64,000 nt of DNA from Desulfosporosinus cupriresistens (lineage in GTDB: Bacteria > Bacillota > Desulfitobacteriia > Desulfitobacteriales > Desulfitobacteriaceae): assembly GCF_001707885.1 (NCBI RefSeq), contig NZ_MASS01000001.1:124001-188000 (forward strand), in the 5' to 3' direction. This document shows positions 1-9,666 of the stretch, piece by piece. Each line of letters starts with the position of its first letter. Position 1 is the stretch's first letter. The translations under genes were made by a program, and so were the position numbers. The notes under the pieces are model-generated. The model saw only the letters and a list, made by a program, of their open reading frames with translations. It ran no database searches and had not been told where the DNA came from.

Positions 1-657
1 ATGAATGAGCACACACCCAGCAGCTATAGTCTGCGAAAAAAGAGTTGCCCATGCCACACCATCCACACCGTAGTCAAAGACTACTAAGAAAAGCGCGTCC
101 ATCACTACATTGGTGATACCGCCAATGAGCTGGAAAAGCAAGGGGCTCTTTGAGTCTCCCACCGCCCGGAGGATGCCTGCACCCATATTATAAGTAATGA
201 CAGATATGAAACTCAGAAAATAAATTCTTAGATACGACAACGAAGTGCTCCATATTTCTTCAGGCGTGTTCATCCAACGGAGGAAGTAAGGGGCTCCTAG
301 ATAGCCTATCACCATGAGTATAACTCCACCCAAAAAGCTAAGTCCGATGGCGGCATGCACTGCACGCTGCAAATCGGTCTTTGATTTTTGTCCAAAGCTC
401 TGCGCAATGATTATGATCGTGCCTACAGACAAGCCCGTAAAAAAGCCAACCAGACAGGTGATGATCAGGCTGCTGGCTCCTACCGCCGCTGAAGCTTCTT
501 TACCAAGAACATTGCCCACGAAAATCAAATCTACAGTATTGTACAACTGCTGGATCAAGCTACTTCCCAGCAGAGGCAGCGCGAACAGCAGCAGTTGCTT
601 CCATATGGTGCCTTCTGTCAGGTCGCGCGTTCTCTTTGCTTTTTCAATCGTTTCCAA
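1..657 (-). CDS. MATE family efflux protein (N-terminal part)
   Basis: Multidrug/toxin exporter of the MATE family in the cytoplasmic membrane. The first 219 codons are present and the gene runs off the window. Visible family features are a first helix with PLLGSSLIQQLYNTVD, then VGNVLGKEA and GLSVGTIIIIAQSFGQ, which match MATE helices 1-2. The reading frame upstream has no ATG. A TTG at 657 follows a GGAG ten bases upstream, so I chose it. It lies 48 bp after the oligopeptide-type ATPase gene and may be co-transcribed, in which case it could export a ligand related to what the importer takes up; that link is inference. Confidence 0.85.
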   Translation of the reverse strand, partial: METIEKAKRTRDLTEGTIWKQLLLFALPLLGSSLIQQLYNTVDLIFVGNVLGKEASAAVGASSLIITCLVGFFTGLSVGTIIIIAQSFGQKSKTDLQRAVHAAIGLSFLGGVILMVIGYLGAPYFLRWMNTPEEIWSTSLSYLRIYFLSFISVITYNMGAGILRAVGDSKSPLLFQLIGGITNVVMDALFLVVFDYGVDGVAWATLFSQTIAAGCVLIH

Positions 658-704
658 ATTAGTTATTCTCCATATTGTCCCCCAGACAGGGACACTTTTT
701 CTCC

Positions 705-1667
705 CTAGTCGAAATACAAATGACAAGCCGTAAAATGATTGGTTTTTACTTCTTTTAGTTCAGGCTTTTCTCTGAAGCATTTCCCTGCACATTTTGTACA
801 TCTGGAGTTAAAACTACATCCAATTGGAATCTCCGACGGGCTTGGCGGATCCCCTTCAATTACTTCGATTGCCGAATTACTTTCTCCTTGGACAGAAAAT
901 ACGGACGCCAATAATGCTTTAGTATAAGGATGAACTGCCTCCGTGGTCAACACCTCACTGTCAATGACTTCAACAATTCGACCGAGATACATGACTGCGA
1001 TCCTATGGCAGATCTTTCGAATCAACGCCAAATCATGTCCGATAAAAATATAGGACAAGCCTTGCTCTTTTTGTAAATCCACCAGGAGCTGAACCACCTG
1101 GGCCTGTATAGAAACATCCAGGTCCGAGGTGGCTTCATCGCATACAATGATCTCAGGCTTTAAGGATAAGGCTCGAGCTATTGCCGCTCTTTGCTTTTGT
1201 CCCCCGCTTAACTGATGCGGATATCTGCTTATAATAGTCTCTGGAAGACCAACCATGTCCAGCAGTTTTTTGGTTTCCACCATAGCTTGACCTTTATTCA
1301 CAAGCTTAAAGTTTAAGAGCGGCTCACTGACAATGTCCCCTAGCTTCATACGAGGATTGAAGGATGCAGAAGGATCTTGAAAGATCATTTGCATCGTTCT
1401 TCGATTTTGCCTAAGTTCTTCGCTCTTTAGATGGGTAATGTCTCTATTCTTATAAAAAATGTTTCCCGAGGTCGCACTTTCCAAATGTGCAATGATCCTT
1501 GCCAGCGTACTTTTACCACAGCCACTTTCGCCAACGATGCCTAAACTTTGGCCAGAATACACCTCTAAGCTCACATTATCAACGGCCGTTAACTTTTTGC
1601 CGCCTTCTAAGGCAAACTGCTTAGTAAGATTTTTTATTTCCAGGATGGGTTGCATGTCTTCAAACAA
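705..1667 (-). CDS. Oligopeptide/nickel-type ABC transporter ATPase (OppF/DppF-like)
   Basis: Second ATPase of an Opp/Dpp/Nik importer, about 320 residues, cytoplasmic. It shows Walker A GESGCGKST near residue 46, signature LSGGQKQRAAIARAL, Walker B EIIVCDEATSDLD, the switch His in IGHDL and the C-terminal Cys-rich OppF tail (SRCTKCAGKC) that in related ATPases binds an iron-sulfur cluster. A TTG at 1667 with GGAGG eight bases upstream is the best start; an ATG at 1655 is the alternative. It overlaps the stop of the OppD-like gene by a few bases, so translation is probably coupled. Last ATPase of cassette 1. Confidence 0.93.
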   Translation of the reverse strand: MFEDMQPILEIKNLTKQFALEGGKKLTAVDNVSLEVYSGQSLGIVGESGCGKSTLARIIAHLESATSGNIFYKNRDITHLKSEELRQNRRTMQMIFQDPSASFNPRMKLGDIVSEPLLNFKLVNKGQAMVETKKLLDMVGLPETIISRYPHQLSGGQKQRAAIARALSLKPEIIVCDEATSDLDVSIQAQVVQLLVDLQKEQGLSYIFIGHDLALIRKICHRIAVMYLGRIVEVIDSEVLTTEAVHPYTKALLASVFSVQGESNSAIEVIEGDPPSPSEIPIGCSFNSRCTKCAGKCFREKPELKEVKTNHFTACHLYFD

Positions 1668-2463
1668 GGCGACGTCCTCCCAATTCAGGTATGGCTGATA
1701 ACAGCTTGAGCGTATATTCATGCTGAGGATGATTAATCACCTGAGTTCTAGTGCCCCATTCCACGAATTCACCTTGCCGCATGACTCCTATTTTATCCGA
1801 CATATAGGAGGCTACACCCATATTATGCGTAACTATGATAATGCTTGTCTTAAACTGCTTCCTCAAGTCCATCATCTGTCTTACAACCTGTGCTTGAATA
1901 GTAACGTCAAGAGCACTGGTGGGCTCGTCTGCTAAAAGAAGCTCTGGCTCCATAGTCATGGCCATGGCAATAGCCACTCTTTGCTTCATACCGCCGCTCA
2001 ATTGAAACGTATAAGAATTCATGATACCGGCTGCATCAGGCAACCGCATCTTCCCCAGCATATCGATAGCTTTAGCATAGGCCTCAGCTTTTGAACTTTC
2101 AAAATGACACTGGATACTTTCAATAAACTGACTGCCAATTTTTCGGGTTGGATTTAAGGCTGCGCCTGAATTCTGAAAGATCATGGCTATTCTGTTGCCG
2201 CGCAGTTCTCTCCATTCTTGCTTCGAATAATCCAGGAGATTTCGGCCTTTGAAAATTATCTCACCGTCAGAAACCCTGCCTCCAATAGGAAGCAGGCCTA
2301 AGACCGCACGGATAAGTGTTGACTTTCCACTGCCGCTTTCCCCTACTATTCCTATTATTTCTTGAGGATTAACGGACATGTTGACGTTTTTGACAACTGA
2401 CTTCTGCCCACCATAGTCTATGGATAGATTATTTATCGTTAAAATTTCCATAGTATCATTCAA
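1660..2463 (-). CDS. Oligopeptide/nickel-type ABC transporter ATPase (OppD/DppD-like)
   Basis: First ATPase of the same importer, 267 residues. Walker A is GESGSGKST, the signature LSGGMKQRVAIAMAM and Walker B LLADEPTSALD; the switch His is in VTHNMG. It is shorter than usual for OppD because the C-terminal oligopeptide-family extension is nearly absent, as in NikD. The start overlaps the binding-protein stop by eight bases; a second ATG four codons in is also possible. Its partner ATPase follows directly, so the two should form the ATPase heterodimer on the DppB-DppC permease. Confidence 0.93.
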   Translation of the reverse strand: MNDTMEILTINNLSIDYGGQKSVVKNVNMSVNPQEIIGIVGESGSGKSTLIRAVLGLLPIGGRVSDGEIIFKGRNLLDYSKQEWRELRGNRIAMIFQNSGAALNPTRKIGSQFIESIQCHFESSKAEAYAKAIDMLGKMRLPDAAGIMNSYTFQLSGGMKQRVAIAMAMTMEPELLLADEPTSALDVTIQAQVVRQMMDLRKQFKTSIIIVTHNMGVASYMSDKIGVMRQGEFVEWGTRTQVINHPQHEYTLKLLSAIPELGGRRLV

Positions 2464-4000
2464 TGGTTACCTTGTTATTGAGTAGATAGTAATCAACGGG
2501 ATACATTTTTATGCCGCTCACCGTTTTCTTACTAATTATATTAAGCGTCGGTGTGACAAGGAAAAGATCTGCGTTATCATTTAAGATTATTTGTTGTGCT
2601 TTGATGGCAAGGCCATATCTTGCTTGAGTATCACGTTCCGTGCTCAGTTTATTAATCAGAGCATCTACCTCTTGGTTAGTATATCCGCCATAATTTGCGC
2701 TTCCGCCTGTCTTAAAGTACAAGGTTAGGAAGGACTGGGGATCCCCTGTCGTTGCCGTATTGACACTGTATAAGCAAAGATCGAAATCATTGTTTTTCAA
2801 CACTGTGGCAACGGATTCATACGATTCCAGCTTAAGGCTTATCCCAATTTCTTTAAGCTGCGCCTGCATCGCTTCCCCAAGGATCGGAAGCTCGGCACGG
2901 GTTGGATAAAGCGCCATCCTCAATTCTAATTTCTTTCCGTTTTTTTCCAAGATGCCATCCTTGTCTGAATCTGCATAGCCCGCATCCGCCAAGAGCTTAG
3001 CTGCTGCTGCCTTATCATACGTATAGCCTGTCAGCTTTTTTGCCCCAAAAGGCAAGGATGCCGGGAAAGGACCGACTGCAGCAATAGCAGTTCCTTTCAG
3101 GAGTGTTTTGGCATAAGATTCCCTGTCAACGCCTAAAGCAATAGCCTTACGCACAGCTGGATCCTTTAAGAACTCACTATTCAAATTTTCATAGCCCATT
3201 ATGATCCGCAGGCTGGAAATTTTGTCCACCTTATAGCTCGAATTACCCTCATAGAGTGCTATATTACTACTGGAAATATTATTGGCGACATCAATTTCAC
3301 CGCTCTGCAGGGCCATGGAACGCGTATTATTATCCTTAATATATTTAAAGGTTACCAGATCTGCCAAGGCTTTCTCGCCCCAATACTCCTTGTTTTTTTC
3401 TACAACCGCCTGTTTACTTTCAGAATAGGACTGAATTTTAAAAGGGCCTGTACCTATCGGAGCCTGAGCAAAGGTCTCTGTCTTCGCCGTGGTGTCCACT
3501 ACAATTGCCAAAGGATCAGCTAAATTACCCAATAATGCTTCATAAGGAGTTTTGGTCGTTATCGTCAGATTTTGTCCATCTGCTGTCATAGAATTGATCA
3601 GTAAGATCTCCGCCGTTCTTGGATTCAGCTTTAAAGATCGTTCGAGCGATGATTTTACAGCTTCAGCCGTGACTACTACCCCATTATGGAATTTAACCCC
3701 TGGCCGGATGTGAAATTTCCAGGTTAAATCATCGGCTCTATTCCATGAATCTGCCAGGAGAGGTTCTATTTGCATATTATCAGTGAATTTTACCAAGGTT
3801 TCACCGATACCAAACATGTAAACATACCAACCATTAAATTCCAGGGCCGGATCTATATTCGTCGGAAACTGCCCTATTCCAAAGACAATACTTTTTGTTC
3901 CTCCGTTAGCCGTTTTATCCCCAGAGTTACTTTTCCCACATGCTACAAGGCTTGTACACAATAACACCATAACCAGAAAGATCGCTAGTTTCTTTTTCAT
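2456..4000 (-). CDS. ABC transporter substrate-binding lipoprotein, family 5 (DppA/NikA-like)
   Basis: Extracytoplasmic binding protein of 514 residues. A lipoprotein signal peptide ends in LVAC with Cys21 as the lipidation site. Family 5 hallmarks include APIGTGPFKI, NKEYWGEKA and a long C-terminal lobe with FDLCLYSVN. The APIGTGP and EYWGEKP-type stretches resemble NikA, so nickel or a nickel chelate is possible as well as peptides; the substrate cannot be fixed from sequence. It sits between permease and ATPase genes of cassette 1 and has about a 22 bp gap after the DppC-like gene. Confidence 0.92.
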   Translation of the reverse strand: MKKKLAIFLVMVLLCTSLVACGKSNSGDKTANGGTKSIVFGIGQFPTNIDPALEFNGWYVYMFGIGETLVKFTDNMQIEPLLADSWNRADDLTWKFHIRPGVKFHNGVVVTAEAVKSSLERSLKLNPRTAEILLINSMTADGQNLTITTKTPYEALLGNLADPLAIVVDTTAKTETFAQAPIGTGPFKIQSYSESKQAVVEKNKEYWGEKALADLVTFKYIKDNNTRSMALQSGEIDVANNISSSNIALYEGNSSYKVDKISSLRIIMGYENLNSEFLKDPAVRKAIALGVDRESYAKTLLKGTAIAAVGPFPASLPFGAKKLTGYTYDKAAAAKLLADAGYADSDKDGILEKNGKKLELRMALYPTRAELPILGEAMQAQLKEIGISLKLESYESVATVLKNNDFDLCLYSVNTATTGDPQSFLTLYFKTGGSANYGGYTNQEVDALINKLSTERDTQARYGLAIKAQQIILNDNADLFLVTPTLNIISKKTVSGIKMYPVDYYLLNNKVTIE

Positions 4001-4022
4001 TTACATTCCCTCCAGATAGTTT

Positions 4023-4853
4023 TTAATACTCTTGATTCGGGTCTAATATATCTCTAAGGCTATCGCCTAGTAGATTAAAGATCATAACCGTGATAAAGAT
4101 TGCCATTCCCGGATAGATCATCAGCCAAGGCTCTGTCTGCATATTGTTCCTGCCTTCACTAAGCATATAACCCCACTCAGGAGTTGGGGGCTGAGCGCCA
4201 AGACCTAAGAATGAGAGGGCTGATATCTCCAGCATCATTACGCCTATATCCATAGCCGCCATGACAATAAGTGTTGGGATTATATTGGGCAAGATATATT
4301 TAAGAATTACTTGATACCGTTTAGCTCCTCCCATTTTAGCCGCGAGGATATAGTCTCTTTCTTTGACAGCCAGGACTAAGCTCCTGCTTACCCGAGTATA
4401 TTTAGTCCAGCTTACAGCGGCTAGGGCTATAACAACATTCATCAAACTGGCTCCCAGCACTCCGGCAATGGCGATCGCAAAAACAAGGCCTGGAAAGGCT
4501 AAAAAAACATCAGAAATTCTCATAATGATGGTATCGACTCTTCTGCCCACATATCCTGCCACTGTACCGATTGCTGTGCCAACTGTAAGCACTATGCCAA
4601 CTAGGCAAAAGGTCAATTTCAAAGAAGTCCTGGCACCATATAAAAGTCTCGATAGCAGACATCTGCCCAGCTGATCCGTCCCGAGCGGGAACTCCGCACT
4701 TCGACCTTGCAGTGTATGGGCCAGATTGCTTTTCAGTGGGTCATTAGGCGCAAGATAGGGCGCGAATACACTGACAGTCACCATTAGCAGCGCTAAGGCT
4801 GAGAAAAATGCAAATGCTTTATTCTTTCTGAGAACTGCCATAAGCTCTTCCAC
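4023..4853 (-). CDS. ABC transporter permease (DppC-like)
   Basis: Inner-membrane permease of 276 residues with about six hydrophobic segments and the conserved cytoplasmic EAA-like loop around KMGGAKRYQVILKYILPN. The N-terminal DppC feature LAPNDPLKSNL and GTDQLGRCLLSRLLYGART are clear. I chose GTG at 4853, one base after the DppB stop and behind a GGGGGG run; ATG at 4841 is the alternative. It should pair with the DppB-like protein encoded just upstream. Confidence 0.92.
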   Translation of the reverse strand: MEELMAVLRKNKAFAFFSALALLMVTVSVFAPYLAPNDPLKSNLAHTLQGRSAEFPLGTDQLGRCLLSRLLYGARTSLKLTFCLVGIVLTVGTAIGTVAGYVGRRVDTIIMRISDVFLAFPGLVFAIAIAGVLGASLMNVVIALAAVSWTKYTRVSRSLVLAVKERDYILAAKMGGAKRYQVILKYILPNIIPTLIVMAAMDIGVMMLEISALSFLGLGAQPPTPEWGYMLSEGRNNMQTEPWLMIYPGMAIFITVMIFNLLGDSLRDILDPNQEY

Positions 4854-4854
4854 C

Positions 4855-5793
4855 TTAACCCCCCTTTTCCCAATGAATGCGGGGATCAAGAAGATGATAG
4901 GAAATATCCACCACCATATTGACCACGACATAGATGAGCGCCATCCAAACGACATAACCCTGAATCAAGGGATAATCCCTGTTAAATATAGCCTCAACCG
5001 CCAGCTTACCTACACCCGGCCAAACAAAAATTGTTTCAACAATGGCCGCCCCTCCCAATAATGAACCCACGGATAACCCTAATAGCGTGACAATGGGTAT
5101 TAATGACTTTTGGAGGATATGTTTGAATAGTATTGTTCTATCTTTAAGGCCTCTGGCTTTAGCCGCGATGACATAATCCTGACCTATTTCTTCCAGGATA
5201 GCTGCCATCAGCTGCCTGGTATATTTTGATGCCATAGCCAACGCCAGAGTGACTGTTGGTAAGAGGATGCCGGACCAGTCGGAGTTTCCCATAATCGGTA
5301 AAATCTTGAGCTTTACAGAGAATACGTACATTAATAACAACCCCAGCCAAAAGCTCGGCATGGATATTCCTACAAAGGACAGGATTCTGATGATGTAGTC
5401 TGAGGCCTTATTCCTGTAAAACGCTGATATAATACCTAAAGGCAGGGCAACGATCATCATCAAGCCCAGTGATGTCCCGGCCAGCTCCAGAGTAGCGGGC
5501 AACCTGGAGATTATTAGATCGGACACCGACCTGCTATATTGATACGAGACGCCAAAATCCCCTTGTATTACACCCATCAGCCACTCGCCATAGCGAGTTA
5601 AGAACGGCTTATTCAGCCCCATTCCCGCTCTCACCTGTTCCACAAGTTGCGGAGTCGGCGTCCCCCCTGTGGCTGTAAGCATGAGCACAGCCGGGTCACC
5701 CGGGGAAAGATAGGTCAAGGTAAATGTTAAGAAGGTAATTCCTAATAAGACGGGTATCAACTGCAGTAACCTTTTCAGGATGTATTTGCACAA
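4855..5793 (-). CDS. ABC transporter permease (DppB-like)
   Basis: Permease of about 312 residues, first gene of cassette 1. Typical DppB features are the start CKYILKRLLQLIPVLLG, LSPGDPAVLM, and the loop AKARGLKDRTILFKHILQ followed by LGGAAIVETIFVWPGVG. There is no ATG start. TTG at 5793 has GGGGAG eleven bases upstream; TTG at 5814 with AGGA five bases upstream is the alternative. The 207 bp before it separates this cassette from the paralogous one, and I see no clear promoter there. Confidence 0.92.
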   Translation of the reverse strand: MCKYILKRLLQLIPVLLGITFLTFTLTYLSPGDPAVLMLTATGGTPTPQLVEQVRAGMGLNKPFLTRYGEWLMGVIQGDFGVSYQYSRSVSDLIISRLPATLELAGTSLGLMMIVALPLGIISAFYRNKASDYIIRILSFVGISMPSFWLGLLLMYVFSVKLKILPIMGNSDWSGILLPTVTLALAMASKYTRQLMAAILEEIGQDYVIAAKARGLKDRTILFKHILQKSLIPIVTLLGLSVGSLLGGAAIVETIFVWPGVGKLAVEAIFNRDYPLIQGYVVWMALIYVVVNMVVDISYHLLDPRIHWEKGG

Positions 5794-6021
5794 CTTGTTT
5801 CTTTCTCCCCTCAACGAGTTCCTAAAGTCTGAAGATTTTCATCAGATGTCCCAAGGCCTCACTAGGTTCTTCATGGCTGCATTTCACAGGGTAATACCTA
5901 CGAAAAAGCACTGGAGAATATTAAGTATTAGTACAAACTCTTTTAGACACGCATGAGGATAAGCAAGATCCATAACTTGGAGACTCATCGATTAAACGTC
6001 AACACTTCAACTGATGTCTAA

Positions 6022-6909
6022 TTATTTAAAAACGTAATGCCCGAGTGATACTTCAACCATGTCCCCATTTGTTTTGGCGCTTTTCACATCATAGTCCAAC
6101 AGCTTTTTATTCCTTTCAAAGATAGGGTCAGGTACAGGAACGGCCGACAAAAGAGACTGTGTATACGGGTGGAGCGGATTATTAAATAATTCTTTGGTTG
6201 TTGCAAGTTCCATAAGTCTGCCATGAAGCATCACGGCCACCTTGTCACAAATAAACTTAATGATGGAGAGGTCATGGGCGATTAAGAGAAATGAAAACCC
6301 CCGCTCGCGCTGCAAGCGTTGAAACAAGTTAATGATCTGCGCCTGAATTGAAACATCCAAGGATGCAACAGGCTCATCAGCAATAATCAAATCAGGACTC
6401 GTGCTTAAGCATCTTGCAATGGCAACACGTTGACGCTGACCCCCTGAAATCTCAGTGGGATATTTCGTTTTATAGGTGTTATCCAAGCCCACTTCCAACA
6501 GTAAGGACTCTAATTTATCTCGAAGCTCATCTTTGTTCCTTATAATACGGTTAATCTTCAGCGGCTCAGTAATTATCTGTTCGACCGTCATTCTTGGATT
6601 TAGAGCAGCAGCTGAATCCTGAAATATTATCTGCATGTTTTGGTGGATATCTTTTTTATTCTGCCGATAGATCCTTTTTTCGGATATCCTATTGCCCTTA
6701 AAATATACTTCACCTCCCGTGGCTGGGTATATTCCCATAATCGTACGCGCAACTGTTGATTTTCCAGAGCCGGTTTCACCTACAAGGCCAAAAACTTCGC
6801 CCTTATTAACTTGAAAAGTCACACCATTTATAGCTTTGATCGTTAAATCTTTGTTTATATGAAAATACTGTTTCAAATTACAAACACTTAAAATTTCCTC
6901 TGTTTCCAT
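6022..6909 (-). CDS. Oligopeptide/nickel-type ABC transporter ATPase (DppF-like), cassette 2
   Basis: ATPase of 295 residues closing the second importer cassette. Walker A GETGSGKST, signature ISGGQRQRVAIARCL, Walker B LIIADEPVASLD and switch His LLIAHDLS are present. The C-terminal region is short and lacks the Cys-rich tail seen in the cassette 1 partner. The start overlaps the end of the DppD-like gene by 22 bases, indicating coupled translation. Paralogous to the protein at 705-1667 but clearly diverged. Confidence 0.92.
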   Translation of the reverse strand: METEEILSVCNLKQYFHINKDLTIKAINGVTFQVNKGEVFGLVGETGSGKSTVARTIMGIYPATGGEVYFKGNRISEKRIYRQNKKDIHQNMQIIFQDSAAALNPRMTVEQIITEPLKINRIIRNKDELRDKLESLLLEVGLDNTYKTKYPTEISGGQRQRVAIARCLSTSPDLIIADEPVASLDVSIQAQIINLFQRLQRERGFSFLLIAHDLSIIKFICDKVAVMLHGRLMELATTKELFNNPLHPYTQSLLSAVPVPDPIFERNKKLLDYDVKSAKTNGDMVEVSLGHYVFK

Positions 6910-7922
6910 GCTTCAGTCCTACTTCCCAGTGAAATTGGGGGCGTAATTTTTGGCGCTCTGTCATCAAGTAACCACGTAGCCGCACTATGGGTGGGATTAA
7001 TTTGAAACATTGGTGGCATTTCTTCGTAATCAATCGCCAGAGCAAATTCGTTTCGAACAGCAAATGCGTCACCGGGCGGAGGAGACAGCATAACTGGTGG
7101 CATACCGGGAATACTGGTAAGATTCTCCCCCGCCTTAGTCATAGATGGCAAAGATGACATCAACCCCCACAAATAAGGATGTCGAGGATCATAATAGACT
7201 TCTTCTGCCGTACCGATTTCAACTATTTTTCCGGCGTACATCACCGCCACACGGTCTGCAATGCGGGCCACAGCTCCCAAATCATGAGAAATAAAAATGA
7301 TTGAAATACCGGTCTTATCCCGAATATCTAAAAGAAGATCGATTATTTTGGCCTGAACCGTCACGTCAAGCGCAGTAGTGGCTTCATCCGCAAACAACAC
7401 CTTGGGATTGGAGGCCAGAGCTATTGCTAAGACACAGCGTTGGCGCATGCCACCCGAAAAAAAGTGTGGCTGCAGCGCAAACATCTGTTCAGGATTTTCA
7501 ATGCCTACCAAAGCCAGCATTTCCAACGCTCGTTTTCTGGCCTGCTCCCTGTGTGCCTTGTTATGTTTTAAGATAGATTCAGTAATCTGCTTGCCTATCG
7601 GAATTGTTGGGTTTAACGTTGTCATGGGGTCCTGAAATACCATAGACAAAATACCACCGCGCAACTTACGCATTTGTTTTTCTTTATAATCCGTTATATC
7701 TTCTCCCTCAACTATAATTCGCCCCTGTTTTATCCTCGAAGATTTAGGAAGCAGCTTCAGAACTGATTGACTCATAACGGTTTTGCCACATCCGGATTCC
7801 CCTACTAAAGCCAAGATTTCGCCTTTGTTGAGTGATAAACTAACATCTCTGACAGCTTCAACCTCACCCTTTGGTGTATCAAAGCTAACTGATAAGTTTT
7901 TAAGTTGCAAAACAGGTTCCAT
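6888..7922 (-). CDS. Oligopeptide/nickel-type ABC transporter ATPase (DppD-like), cassette 2
   Basis: ATPase of 344 residues with Walker A GESGCGKTV, Q-loop VFQDPMTTLNP, signature FSGGMRQRCVLAIAL, Walker B VLFADEATTALD and switch His FISHDLG. A C-terminal oligopeptide-type extension (SIPGMPPVMLSPPPGDAF) is present; it usually carries Cys residues, but they are not evident here. The start ATG at 7922 follows GGAGG; upstream codons in frame have no ribosome site. It follows the binding protein by about 105 bp. Confidence 0.92.
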   Translation of the reverse strand: MEPVLQLKNLSVSFDTPKGEVEAVRDVSLSLNKGEILALVGESGCGKTVMSQSVLKLLPKSSRIKQGRIIVEGEDITDYKEKQMRKLRGGILSMVFQDPMTTLNPTIPIGKQITESILKHNKAHREQARKRALEMLALVGIENPEQMFALQPHFFSGGMRQRCVLAIALASNPKVLFADEATTALDVTVQAKIIDLLLDIRDKTGISIIFISHDLGAVARIADRVAVMYAGKIVEIGTAEEVYYDPRHPYLWGLMSSLPSMTKAGENLTSIPGMPPVMLSPPPGDAFAVRNEFALAIDYEEMPPMFQINPTHSAATWLLDDRAPKITPPISLGSRTEAWKQRKF

Positions 7923-8027
7923 TATTGAAAGTTCCTCCCATATTTGATGTAAGATGTGCCGAGTTTTCACTGAAATACCCGGCACATCTTACAATTACTG
8001 TAGCAGTTTTATTCTAACTTAAGCTTT

Positions 8028-9623
8028 CTACTTTTTTGAAAGTTTCCAATCTTCAATATTCCACATCACGCCCACCGCATGGTGTCCGAGCACTCTTTTG
8101 GTGTCGGGACCGTCAAGGCCACTAATGCCTACATAATTGCCGTCCAGATAGGCGATTAAGACAGAAGCTGGTTCCTTGGCAAAAGCAACTTCAAATTGAC
8201 CATACAAGCTCTTTCTTTCATTAGCATCCTTGGAATGTCTTGCTTGGGTAAGTAAATTGTCCACGACCGGATTGGAGTATTTCATAGTGTTCGCGCTTCC
8301 GTCTGTAATGAATTGCTTATAGGCTCCATCCGGATCAAACTCAGCTGCATACCCGGCTAAGAAGCCGTCATATCCGGCCTTCCAGTCGAACTTTGTCACA
8401 AGAACGATTTCCATCTCAACGCCTGCATCTTTCAGCTGCTTTGAAACAACATTGGCAATATCTACGCGCTCTTCTTCGTAATCACGTACCTGAATTTTGA
8501 AGTGGAACTTTTGACCATTGCGTGCATAGATACCGTCGCTCCCTTTAGTCCAGCCAAGCTTGGTCATCTCTTGGGCAAACTTATCCAGATCATATGGGTA
8601 GATGTCCGCTGCCTTATTGCCGCCAAAAGCGTTCAGCTGCATGGGGCTGTAGGCAGGGCCACCCTCACCGGTAAGCACGCTTTTCACGACAGCTTCTTTA
8701 TCGATAGCATCGTTAAGCACACCAATTGAATCCTTGTTTTGGATCCAGAATTTAGATCTGAAATCCATTGACACAGCACGGTAGTCCGCTGTTGTAAAAT
8801 CGTAATTTTTGAAGCCCGGCTTACCCTGGAAATTCTTAGCATATTTGGCATTGAGCCAGGCCAGGTCTGCTTCGCCGGATTGCAGCATAGTGGCCTTGGT
8901 GCTTTCCACCGCAACAGTTTTGTAGACTATTTTTTCAATGTTCGGGACCTTAGCGTAGTATTTTTCGTTTCTCACCACTTCTACCGTTCCGCCGGATTTA
9001 TCCCACTTAACAAACTTATAACGACCGGTGCCGACAGGATTTTGGTTGAAGGGGGCTGTCGTAAGGTCCTGACCCTCAAGCAGATGCTTCGGAATGATGC
9101 CAATTGTAAAATAATTAAGCATGGCAGCATTATATTGCGCAAGAGTTATCTCAACGGTTAACTCATCCTTCGCTTTGACGCTGGCGATATCCTTGTAATC
9201 ATCAAGAAGCGTTGAAGCTAAGGTTTTATCGGTGGTCAACTCTTTATAGGTGTAGACAACGTCCTCAGCAGTAAACGGTTTACCATCCTGCCACAAAACC
9301 CCTGGCCTCAGATTGAAGGTATAAGTGAGTGACTTTTCATCATAGGTATAACTTTTTGCTAAGTCTTCAATAGGCTTGCCGGAAGCGTCATACTTCATCA
9401 AACCGGAAAAAATAATACTCACCAACTCGCTTTGACCGGTGACAACGGGGTTAATTGTATCTGTATTCTCGCCTGCATAAACCAGGGTATTGGACAAATC
9501 AGAGGCGTCCTTTGCTGTACTCTTGGTTGAGCTGGCGCTTGAAGAACACCCTGTAAAGCTCAAGATAACCCCTAAACATAAAATGACTGCCAATAGTGTC
9601 TTGATTCTTTGCTTGTAATTCAT
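8028..9623 (-). CDS. ABC transporter substrate-binding lipoprotein, family 5, cassette 2
   Basis: Binding protein of 531 residues with a lipoprotein signal peptide ending in LSFTGC. It has the family 5 elements PVGTGRYKFVKW, LRPGVLWQDGKPFTAEDVV and a C-terminal lobe with FLAGYAAEFDPDGAYKQF. It is not close to the cassette 1 binding protein, so the two importers probably take different ligands. The ATG at 9623 follows GAGGAGG six bases upstream; another ATG six bases earlier overlaps the ribosome site. Substrate unknown. Confidence 0.92.
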   Translation of the reverse strand: MNYKQRIKTLLAVILCLGVILSFTGCSSSASSTKSTAKDASDLSNTLVYAGENTDTINPVVTGQSELVSIIFSGLMKYDASGKPIEDLAKSYTYDEKSLTYTFNLRPGVLWQDGKPFTAEDVVYTYKELTTDKTLASTLLDDYKDIASVKAKDELTVEITLAQYNAAMLNYFTIGIIPKHLLEGQDLTTAPFNQNPVGTGRYKFVKWDKSGGTVEVVRNEKYYAKVPNIEKIVYKTVAVESTKATMLQSGEADLAWLNAKYAKNFQGKPGFKNYDFTTADYRAVSMDFRSKFWIQNKDSIGVLNDAIDKEAVVKSVLTGEGGPAYSPMQLNAFGGNKAADIYPYDLDKFAQEMTKLGWTKGSDGIYARNGQKFHFKIQVRDYEEERVDIANVVSKQLKDAGVEMEIVLVTKFDWKAGYDGFLAGYAAEFDPDGAYKQFITDGSANTMKYSNPVVDNLLTQARHSKDANERKSLYGQFEVAFAKEPASVLIAYLDGNYVGISGLDGPDTKRVLGHHAVGVMWNIEDWKLSKK

Positions 9624-9666
9624 ACTCATCCTCCTCTAATTTAATGGCTCTAACGGCAATTGCCCT